Assembly (NCBI GenBank): GCA_030141605.1
Contig: JAQGDQ010000840.1
Coordinates: 1 to 64,000 of the forward strand
DNA from: Tubiluchus corallicola
Lineage: Eukaryota; Priapulida; Priapulimorpha; Priapulimorphida; Tubiluchidae
Length of the DNA: 64,000 bases
Direction: 5' to 3'
Shown: positions 28,561-38,937 of the stretch, piece after piece
Position numbering within the stretch: the first letter of the stretch is position 1
How the letters are laid out: each line of letters starts with the position of its first letter
Program-made: the position numbers and the translations under genes
The notes under the pieces: model-generated
What the model saw: only the letters and a program-made list of their open reading frames with translations
Database searches by the model: none
What the model was told of the DNA's origin: nothing

Positions 28561-29294
28561 CTTGTAAATTCTCACCTGCGTTTTTAAGCTTGTTTCACAG
28601 CAGAGAGTCAAGGACGCTGCTCCCTCATTACTGCCCCCTAATGCAGGACTTTTTGACCTCATTTCCGGATTAAGAGGTTCCCATTTAGTGCCTCTTTTTA
28701 GCGGCCACATTGGGAGGAGTCACCGCGAACTGGTGAGGGAACAATGTCTGCATTAAGAGAGGTGGATTTTGTGAATTTACTGCAAAACCATAAAAACCCG
28801 TTTTTTGTGAAAATTTATATTTTTATTTAAAGCAACGCAGCGGTAAATTGAGGCTTTAGCAAATATTTCTGTAACAACAACATCTCGCTAAAGATTTCTG
28901 CACTTTACAAAACTTCAATCATTACTTCTTTAGAATATAGGTGGCGCTTTAACAAACGCGATTAGAAGCAAGTTTAGCAGCAGGAGGACATAAGAGACCA
29001 CGTGTTTGGGAAACAAATTTACATTGTTTTCACGTTTTAAAATAATTTCGCTTATGATATGATTTCTTAGATAACAATATATAATTAAACATGTTTTTAA
29101 ATCACGTTTTTTTAATTACTGCGTTCAGGGATGTTGTACTTAAAAAATAGATACTACACAAAGACTTACAAATGTACTTCACGCCTTAAAAACATCAAAA
29201 AATAAATGCGTGAATTTTTAACATAATTATACTCGCTATACCTTTGTTATTTATTTACTACATGTCCTGCTTGATAGATGCTATGGTATTGTCA
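28561..29294. other. Non-coding
   Basis: Nothing recognised. Confidence 0.4.
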
Positions 29295-29790
29295 AGATTA
29301 TTGTCGTCATCATCATCATCATCATCGTCGTCGTCATCATCATCATCATCGTCGTCATCATCATCATCATCATCAGTAGAAATATCAGCAGCAACATCAT
29401 TACCAGAACCACCACGATCACATTGTCATCAACATCTTAATCGTCGTCATAATCGTCATCATTGTCATCGTCATCATCATCATCTTCACCATCGCCACAA
29501 CCATCATCACCATCACAATCATCGTCACAATGATCATCGTCGTCATCATCATCGTCTTCATGATGATCAATTTATCGTCATTTGTTATATTAGGTGAAAC
29601 TGATTATCGCCATCATCTTCACCATCGCCACTACCATCATCACCATCATAACCATCGTCACAATCATCATCATTATCATCGCCGACTACATAATGATTAA
29701 TTTGTCATCTTAAGTAGTAACTGTCATAATATTCATCATTTACATCATCGTCATCATCATTGTCATCATGATTATCGTCACAAAAGTTGA
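29295..29790. repeat. (ATC/GTC)n imperfect trinucleotide tract
   Basis: Runs of ATC and GTC with ACC/CAC interruptions. The first 100 bp are the purest. Confidence 0.9.
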
Positions 29791-30480
29791 TTGTAGTTGC
29801 ATAACTGCATAATTATCTTCTTATCTAACCTAATGGTTACCTGTATCGTTAACAGTTGCATATCTCGCAGAAATATTCAGCTCATAAAGTATCAACACCA
29901 ATCATGCGTCGCCATGGCAACAGTGTAAACAATATAATTCCAAAATCTTACCTGATCCTCAAGACAATAATAGCAGTTTGATATTCCAGCACCCATGACA
30001 ATTCAGCTTCCTATCATAACATGATAATTCCACATTTTTTCCAGTCTAAAGACGTTTTTTTCTATGTCTGTCACACAAACGCACTAACAAAACCGTTCCA
30101 CTCCACACTCTCATCCGATCCGGTACCTGTCCGTCCGGAATTGTCGGATTCAGCAGCAGCAGCAGCAGCAGGTGAACATGATCTAGACAGCTGCCACGTG
30201 GTTTTGTTGGCCTGATTTATAGACTGGTACGGCACGTCTATTTGTCGTTTTCATGAAGGTATCAGTAGCATATTTGTAGCGCTTTGTGTGAGCAACGTAA
30301 CTGAGGTTAAGTGTGACATCTTTGGTATTTTGCTGCGCATGCGCAGAAATAATAGTGTTTAGCATTCAATTAAATAAATAAATACATTTCAAAATTACAC
30401 GAACATATCAAACATGCAAAAGCTGCAGAAAGTTATTATACAAATTAGCCTACAATGTTGGTAATTTAATTATTACAACA
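29791..30480. other. Non-coding with a short (CAG)n
   Basis: A (CAG)6-7 run lies at about 30151-30171. No gene supported. Confidence 0.4.
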
Positions 30481-30825
30481 ATAAATTTGTTGTTTTTGAT
30501 TTTGTTGCTGTTGTTGTTTTTTTTTTGTTTTTGATTTTGTTGCTGTTGTTGTTTTTGTTGTTGTTGTTGTTGTTGTTGTTGTTTTTGTTGCTGTTGTTGT
30601 TGTTGCTGTTGTTGTTGTTGGTGGTGGTGTTGTTGTTGATGTTGTTGTTGTTGTTGTCGTCGTCGTTGTTGTTGTTGTTATTGCTGTTGCTGCTGCTACT
30701 ACTGTCGTTGTTGTTGTTGTTGTTGTCGTCGTCATCGTCGTCGTCGTCGTTGTTAATTTTGCTGCTGTTGTTGTTGTCGTCGTCGTCATCGTCATCGTCG
30801 TCGTCGTCGTTGCTATAACTCAACT
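30481..30825. repeat. (TTG/TCG)n trinucleotide tract
   Basis: TTG triplets with GCT, GTC and GTT patches. Confidence 0.93.
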
Positions 30826-32365
30826 ACTAATTTTTGGAAGCTAAAGTAGCTAAATTAGTCAGGACAGAAATTAAAATTCACAAAAGACGTTTAAAACATT
30901 TAGCTATTTAAATCGTAATAATCATAACATTTGTGAATTATCATTATTTAATATTATTCATTATTTAATTTAAACTTTTTGTTCAACAAAAAAATTTTCT
31001 TTTTGCACTTAATAAGACACACAGCAAGGAAGTACCCAGTACTTGGTGATAACGTGTGGCAGGACTGGATCTTAGCTGTTTTTAAATGCAAATCCTCTGA
31101 CATGAAGTATTGCATCAGCAAAAGTGTTTTGACTATGTTCTATTGCAGGTGCTTCGTCAAAACGAGAAGCAGTAGAGGGCACCTATCTATTTACAGATCG
31201 GATTTGCATTGCCTAATGTCCGTCGTTTAAGAACATGCAAAATCTGTCAAAATCGTTTTGTCAAGCAAAGATTTCTCCGGGTCTACGAGATTGAAAAATG
31301 CTGTTTTACCAAGTTGTTGCACACAGATTTTTTATCAAAATAGGCATAATTTTCTCTCATCTTACTCCGTGTGCGGGCTCACCTACAAAACATTCAGCAG
31401 AAAATACAAGATCTGACCAATAAAAAGCGATTATTTAGTCACGTGTCATCTAATAATTATTTGTTTAGGTTTCTAATTCTACAGTTTGCTTCAGGCTTCA
31501 GTGTGCGGGCGTTTTTTTCAAAATTATTTTGTTTACCTAAATTAAGATTAATAATTAGTCGGTTGCAGATTAAATAGGTTCTTGTACTTGCCAAGCAGAA
31601 TCAACACGAGGACGGTAGCTTCCTGAAATGAGTTGAATCTAAAGATCCGTTCACACTATAAGAACAGTAGAATCACTGCGCACAATCCAATACCAAATAA
31701 AAACCATCAAGAATCACGCGCCACAAAAGTGTAAACTGAAGTAACAACACTTCGATTTCCCCTAAAATACCTACGTCACGTCGTTTCAGTTGGTTGAATC
31801 TGAATTAGGAAGAGGATGAATCCCGGTTTCTGGAAGATCATTCTGCGTCCTCAAAAAGTGGCAGAAGCTGTGGCGTATCCATCTTGAAGTAAACAATATG
31901 GGGTGTTCTCTTGCAACATTTTTCCGAAGTCTCTGAGAACCTTAGTGTGATATGAAATTTTAGGCTATTTTTCAGTTGGAAATAAAACTGTTACTTTGTA
32001 TGAAATAAATTTATAAGTGAGATTACAGTAACAGTTAGTCACTGTAGCCAAGACAGGCAGTGTAACCACCTGATCATTGCTAACTAGCCACGGTGATCGT
32101 AGCGCCGCCACGCGGAGGGTTGTGCTCTCTCTCTAATCCTCGCTGACACGTGCAAAATTAAACAAACACGTATATATACAGTGGAGAGAGTCGAGACGAA
32201 AGACGCACCGATTTCAAAACAAATCAACGGGAATTCGACGAGTAAAACCCGGTCACTGTAACGGAATTATCAGCTGCTGGACTGATGTAGCTGGACGGAT
32301 TCACAAAGATGATCCAAAAAACTCCACAAAGAACAAGAAAAGGGGTATCTGGAGTAGGTTTCAGA
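30826..32365. other. Non-coding
   Basis: No ORF with a recognisable domain. The 83-codon frame at 30979-31230 contains a splice-acceptor-like TTCTATTGCAG at 31138-31148 but has no partner exon that I could find. Confidence 0.4.
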
Positions 32366-32378
32366 AAATCTTCTTAAA

Positions 32379-32694
32379 CTTAACTATGTTACTAACTGTA
32401 AAATATTCCAATGTACACATGACTTTATATTATGTACTAAACGCTTCCAGTAGTTTCTATCTGATATAAAATGCATCATTCTTAAATAATCGTACATTAA
32501 TATTTACTAACCGTCATTTTTTACTAATGTCTAATGTATCACTGTAGTAAAACTTTAGTATACTAAAAACTAAGTATAGTCTATTCTTACTGTAAATGTT
32601 CTTATAAATAGTGTATAAAGTCTGTTGTGGTGAGGATCTTAAATCATGTTGTACAAACCGTCTGATCCAATCCTAAATAAATTATGTTTAAACT
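32379..32694 (+). mobile_element. Retroposon-like family R, copy 3 (fullest)
   Basis: A 316-bp insert is bounded by a perfect 13-bp direct repeat, AAATCTTCTTAAA, at 32366-32378 and 32695-32707. It starts CTTAACTATGTTACTAACTG and ends CCTAAATAAATTATGTTTAAAC-T without a poly(A) or simple-repeat tail. An AATAAA lies about 15 bp before the end. No tRNA A/B boxes or 5S/7SL similarity were seen, so it may be the tail of an unknown LINE or a retroposed RNA. Confidence 0.85.
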
Positions 32695-32707
32695 AAATCT
32701 TCTTAAA

Positions 32708-34704
32708 TAATTTTATTACTTTAAAGCAATTTTATGCAAATATCATACTCGCGTGGAAAGGAATTTTTGTTTTCATTTTAAATCTCCTACAATACTGTTA
32801 TATGATGACACCATGCAAACGTAAATCAGGGGAAGAAAAAGCAATGTTAAATTATGTCCCAAAAACTTTCCATGCAAATCTATATTACTTAGTATTTCTC
32901 TTATCTGCTGTTGAGACTTATGTAACTAGAAATAGTAATTTAAAATGTTCGTTCCAATTTAGGGTGCGCCACTCACTAACCAGGAAAAGTAGTTTTAATC
33001 TCATTAACAAGATACAGTAATTTAGAACTTTACTTGGCAAGTAGCAGGTGTGTTAAGAATGCTCTGACTTTTTTTTCAAACTTTACTCAATGATATCAAA
33101 ACTTGTAAACTTGTAGGTTGTTGTAAACGACCTACTATTAAAATTGTTAGGACTAGCGGTCGTCGTGAGAGTTTACATTTACAAGTTTTATACAACATTA
33201 CTGACGACGCAAGCCTGCACGCAAAAAGGCAGATGTAAGAAGTAATAAATTTCAAGACGAATGTGGAGGGTTTTCTTGTGCTATTAAATTTTGCTGTTCT
33301 AAATGTTGGCTAGAAAATTGTCTTAATCTAACTTTCTAACTGTAACTTTTTCATATTAATAAACTTTACTTAATATTTTCTACTAACTTGATCTATTATC
33401 TTAATTTGGCTCACAGACATAATTTATTGTATTAATTAAGTTTGCCTGTGAAAATGAATTTGTCCCATTGTCACTTCTGCCAAAATTAATCAGTTATAGA
33501 TTATTTAGATCTTCCGTCTAGTTTATGTTGTCTACTTTTATGATAATGCAAATTCCAACATATTTTATAAGTGCAAAAACATTTTTCAAACGTTTTTTTT
33601 ACAATGTTATTTACTATAAAATATGTAGCATTGTATACTTTAAAGATTTAATACTTTTATTAAACAAACATAACGTGTCTTGGGGTACTCTCCATTTTGA
33701 CAATTGTAATCAACTGTAAGCCAAAATCTTCAAAAATAATGGCTTGACCATATACTGAAGCAATAAAAAAATCTTTGGAATCATTGTTTAATAAAAGTAT
33801 TAAGTTTTATAATATTATATTGTCCTGTCTTCACACGGTCTACACAGTTTAGGACAAAATAAGTTATGTACTCAGAAATTGTTTCATTTTTTTCTAATTT
33901 GTAACAACGTTATAATTGCGCCTAACTTTGTTTAATGATTTTGAAATTTTTCGTATTATTTCCCATTTGAACGTGTCGTTTTTGGTGTGTTTTCATGAGA
34001 TGAAGTTTTTTCAACTTCGAATTCAAAGTTTCTTTCTCTTTAGTTAAGAAGATATTCTCTCACCGGTTGGAAAATTTCTTGCTATAAACTCTTTGACCAA
34101 TTATTATTTGACCGGTGGTCAATAGCGCATGAAACACTTTGATCCAGACCGTCAAATCACCTCAGTACCTCATTTCTCTTGTTTACTGTTTGGTAATTAG
34201 CTAGAGGGTTCGCCTCCAGCCCATCTGCCTCGGGGAAGAAGTGTCATTGTCTTTCCTTTCTGCTGCGGGTTACAAAGAAGAGATTACAGAAAAGTGTGTG
34301 TAAAACAAACAGCGGGGTAAACCCACCCCCTGGGGTCTTTGTCATCAATTTAGTTAACATCAGAAGTTGGTGTAAATTTACTGTTCTCTGTGAAACGTAG
34401 AACACGTAACTTTTGTGTTCTTTTGACCTTTACACACGAATAAATGTTCTCTGTGAAAATCCATGAATTTTCTTTGCAAAACCTACAGAAGTTTGAGAAA
34501 ATCACTCGAGTTTTATTTCATTCATTGCTTTTTCTAGGACGTGTGTTTTTTTCTGTTTTTCCGTTTAGCTTCATTTCAAAGGAGGCGGCATGTAACATGT
34601 AAAGGGTTTAATAAGAAAGAGGGATCTCTGAGGAGAGTAATTAGACGAGAGTGAGAGTATTGTTAAAACTTTTGTATTAAAAAATATTACCCTTTTGCAA
34701 GTAA
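32708..34704. other. Non-coding, AT-rich
   Basis: Nothing recognised over about 2 kb. The short frames (60-72 codons) have no domain or exon signals. Confidence 0.4.
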
Positions 34705-34822
34705 AAAGAAAGAAAGAGAGAGAGACATAGAGAGAGAGAGGGAGAGAGAAAGAAAGAGAGAGAGAGAGAGAGAGACAGAGAAAGAGGGAGAGAGAGAGAA
34801 GAGAAGAGCGCGAGAGAGAGAT
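34705..34822. repeat. (GA)n tract
   Basis: GAGA/AAAGAGAG run. Confidence 0.93.
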
Positions 34823-35689
34823 TATTATTGTTTTACAATTATTTATTTAAAATTTAAAATTACACACATGTACAATATTTACAAATATACAATACAGAGA
34901 CCCTCTATTTGTAGGCTATTGTTATCTAACATTTAAAAAACTTTTGTAAGTAAAAAGTAACTGTTACATTCATAAAACTTTAATATACCAATAAATCACG
35001 GATTTCGTTCCTCAAATTAATATAAAAGAACAAATAAAATCAAATAGCGCCAGTTTATGCAAAACCACTTGTATAATCTAATGGTGACTAGAAACAGAAA
35101 AATATGTCTACAAATTTGTGCTGTTACGCAAAGTTTAATATTTTATACTAAAGTTTGCAAAACGGATCACAAACTGAAAGCATCTAGCAGGTGTAAATTT
35201 TACTAATGTTCTGAGATTGTAGGATATTTGCGAGCGCTAATCTTCTATTTTCATCTAAAAGAGGGGGAGACAAAAGTATGCTCATCGCGTTTTTCGACTA
35301 AAGCAACATTTTTACTTGTATTTCCATTTATTTCTTTTTGTGCGCAGCAGAGGGCAGCAGCTTCCAATCTCAAAACTTGTAGTCACTCGAGTGTCGCGTG
35401 TTGTGCAAGAGGTGGCAGCAGTAAACTACTTGAAGTAATTGTATTCACTGAGCAACAGTGATCATTATAAAATGTGTGAAATGCAGAGAGGAATGGAGTA
35501 AAATAAACTTGCGAATATGACAGATTTTGAACTTTAATTTTACAATTTTTTTGAGAAGTTGATCTTTTTAACAAACTGTTATATTCATAAAATTGCTTTC
35601 TTTACTGTTATGCTTAATGATGAAATAAATATTTTTATTAAATTCTCTACTTCAAATATGACTAGAGATAGAAACGTCTAAAAGATCGG
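34823..35689. other. Non-coding
   Basis: Nothing recognised. Confidence 0.4.
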
Positions 35690-35757
35690 ACATTAAGCTG
35701 GATTTGAACCAAAGACCTCGAAATACAAACTCAAATTATCTAATCAGCAAACTACGC
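35690..35757 (-). repeat. tRNA-like sequence (SINE head or tRNA relic)
   Basis: On the minus strand a perfect B-box-type GGTTCAAATCC (35710-35700) is preceded at tRNA-like distance by an A-box-like GTAGTTTGCTGATTAGAT (about 35754-35737). Acceptor-stem pairing was not convincing. It is more likely a SINE head or decayed tRNA than a working tRNA gene. Confidence 0.45.
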
Positions 35758-36490
35758 TTGTTTCTTGTGATTAAAGCAGGTTTTTAATTTTTTCTAGTGT
35801 TATAGTTTGCTATATATTGCTATATGATAGTGTTATAATATTAAACCAGGTTTTATCCTGGTCACAAGTAACTGAGTGGTCTAAGTGTTTACGTGATCGT
35901 AACTCAAACATTCAATAAAGTGAGAGTGTTTTCTGTAATTCATCAATTATAAACACGTTTCATTTATAAATTTACAACTTATTTACGTAATTGTGGAGTA
36001 GATTCACATTGTAGTTTCACAAGATAAAACAAGGTACCAGAAGAAACTATATAAAAGCAAACAACACTAATTTAGTACCAGCTACAATAAATTTAATAAT
36101 TGTTTAATGTCGTCATTATTACATTGTTATTTTGTTGTTACAAAAACAACATAAGAAATGAATCACACTGAATATTCGCAAAATATTTACAATGTAATAC
36201 AATTAAAAATTTTCTCAAATTCTCAATTTTGTTCATTACTCTAAACATCGATCTAAATTTTACATTAGACTGAGAACTTTCTTACACTATTAATTGTAAT
36301 GTAATAGTGTTCAGTACCGTCAGCCTCTCTATATGCTGTCCACTATATTCTAACATTATTTAAAATCTACCTCAGCAGTACCGGAAATCTACCCCAGCAG
36401 TACAAGAAATCTACTTAAGCAGAAACAGTTGTAATCCTACCGTCTCATAACACATAACAGTGAAGCCATAACTTATTCAATTATTTACAA
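35758..36490. other. Non-coding, 3' of the short ankyrin copy
   Basis: Holds a small repeat of ATCTAC(C/T)..AGCAGTAC at about 36365-36420. No gene. A poly(A) signal for the minus-strand gene could not be fixed. Confidence 0.4.
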
Positions 36491-36847
36491 TTATTCTTCT
36501 GAACTTTCTAGTGTTGAATCAGCATCAACAGAGAGCAAGAGCTGAACTACATTCCCGTGCCCATTAATAGATGCCAACCTGAGAGCAGTCTCTCCATAGT
36601 TGTTACTGATGTTAATATCAGCTCCCCTATCTAGTAAGAGCTGAACTAAATTCACGCGCCCTTTAACAGATGCCCGCGTGAGAGCAGTCTCTCCAAGTGA
36701 GTTTCTGAAGTTGCTGTCAGCACCTTCAGTGAGCAACCGCTGGACTTCATGAATGTCTCCATCTCTAGCTGCTCGAAGAAGTTGTCTATTTAATCGAGAT
36801 TCTTCAGTCATGCCTGCTCTTTTAGAACGAAGCGTTTTTAGATCCAT
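36491..36847 (-). CDS. Ankyrin-only truncated paralogue, 118 codons
   Basis: The protein opens MDLKTLRSKRAGMTEESR, then carries about three ankyrin repeats. These are almost the same as residues 1-130 of the large neighbouring gene, with shared strings HEVQRLLTEGAD and VVQLLLD.GADINIS. It stops after a short acidic tail, DSTLESSEE, and has no nucleotidyltransferase domain. A splice acceptor, ACCTATAG|GTGG, lies at 36924 and the first ATG after it is this start. The same 5' flank, intron and alpha exon precede both genes. It could make a small ankyrin protein that competes for the larger protein's partner, or it could be a decaying duplicate. The frame is intact but function is unproven. Confidence 0.6.
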   Translation of the reverse strand: MDLKTLRSKRAGMTEESRLNRQLLRAARDGDIHEVQRLLTEGADSNFRNSLGETALTRASVKGRVNLVQLLLDRGADINISNNYGETALRLASINGHGNVVQLLLSVDADSTLESSEE

Positions 36848-37604
36848 CCGTTCTCAGGTCAGGATAGTGACGTGCTAAGCGCCCAAGTGCAGTGTTTCCT
36901 ACAGGATAAACCTGATAGCGCCACCTATAGGTAATAAAAAAGCAAGAAACCTGTAATAAAACGTAAAATCAACAGAGAAATCAATCAATCAACTCTGAAT
37001 ATTTCACTTTCATTTCACGTCTTTATTTGCATCTTACGCTGATATTACAAAGTTATTAAGATTCACATAGACAAGTTAATCTTCGTACAAACGTGGTTAT
37101 TGTTTCTAGGAGGGAAGCTATTTGTAGCCATGACATTTCTTAAAATTTGTTCTTTGTTGACCCAAAGAGTCACGGGTATTAAGAAACGTCATGACTACAA
37201 ATGGCTACAAGTATCAATTAAACATGTGGGACAGTATGAACACAATGATGTGATATGTATACGTAATCATCCTTATTTGCGACTGTTAAACAATTTCTGA
37301 CCCATTAATAAAAAATTAAAAGAACAATAAATAAAATCTGATCTGACTTCAGTAATGCAATTCGACAATTTGTCTGCAGGTGAACCCAAAACAGGTTTTA
37401 TACGGCATTCCATTTGCAGAAGTACAGGGTGAGTTGAAATTAATGCTACATTTTTGTGAACAGTAAAACACTGAAAGACAGGAAATACAATAAGTAAAAT
37501 AACTGGGTTATGATAGAATTTTGAAATTCTAGGAATACAAAGTTGAAGTTGGGATTTAAATTTAATGCAAGCCATAAATGCAAATAATTTTAAATAAAAA
37601 ATAC

Positions 37605-38045
<441 letters not shown>

Positions 38046-38294
38046 AAGAAATAAAGCGTAGTAAATATTAACACAAACTGTATAAAGTTTCAAAAATTGT
38101 CATTTTTGACTATTGTATGTTATTTCCTAGTTTAGAACCAGCGTCAAATTTCAGCAAAATTGTGATAAACAGAGGTGAAAAGGGACGAATTCATCTTTTA
38201 TATGTAAACAATATTATTTACTCTCAGAAAGAATGACTACTAAATCATAAATGACAAGTTTTCAAAGTTTGTTCATTACTTTTTAACAACCTAC

Positions 38295-38370
38295 CAAATG
38301 TAACTTGACAGAGGTGAGAGTGAAAGAAACAGCTCGATCCCGACGAGTAATTCACAACTGACAAAATAAC
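38295..38370 (-). other. Leader exon alpha-4 (predicted)
   Basis: The acceptor is CCCTTGTTTTTTAG|GTTA and the donor is CATTTG|GTAGGT. The GTAGGT donor is weaker than the GTAAGT of its counterpart at 43288. 76 nt, no ATG. It precedes the short ankyrin paralogue. Confidence 0.55.
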
Positions 38371-38937
38371 CTAAAAAACAAGGGAAAAAATCAAAATTTA
38401 ATCTTGACTCTTCCAAATCACAGCGATTTTTGACAATTTCTGAATTATTTCTAAAATGCAAAAACGTATGATTGGTTAATGCAGCAAATAAAACTTTCTT
38501 TTGAAATCGCAGTTCTCTATTATTCTGGTAATAAACACAATGAAAAGTTTTATTTCAAATTTAAATGCAGCACCAAGCAAATGTCAGTGTCTTAGTATCT
38601 CAGCAGAGGAGAAATTGCGGTGAAGAAGTGGCGTATGATTTTAGATGCACATAGTTAAGCAAGCTGAACTTGAATTGTAACAGATGGGAGACTGTCAAAG
38701 AACTGATTTTTGAAGGCTATGAATCTGACGCTGTCTCAGCAAATTGAATTTAAGAGAATTGTCCTAGATAAAACGTCTTGACAATTATATAAAACCCATT
38801 TTCTAGTGAAAGCTGATTTTAACTTACAGAGTACCAGACAAAGTCACTAGATAAAAATTACACGAAGAATTATAATTGCCGGAAAATACAAAAATTGTCA
38901 GTTTTTGAACTTTTCTTGTGAGTTGTACTTAAGTATC

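Noticed and set aside
35820-35930. Second tRNA-like stretch with TGAGTGGTCTAAGTG
   Set aside because: An A-box-like phrase is present, but no acceptable B box or stem pairing follows.
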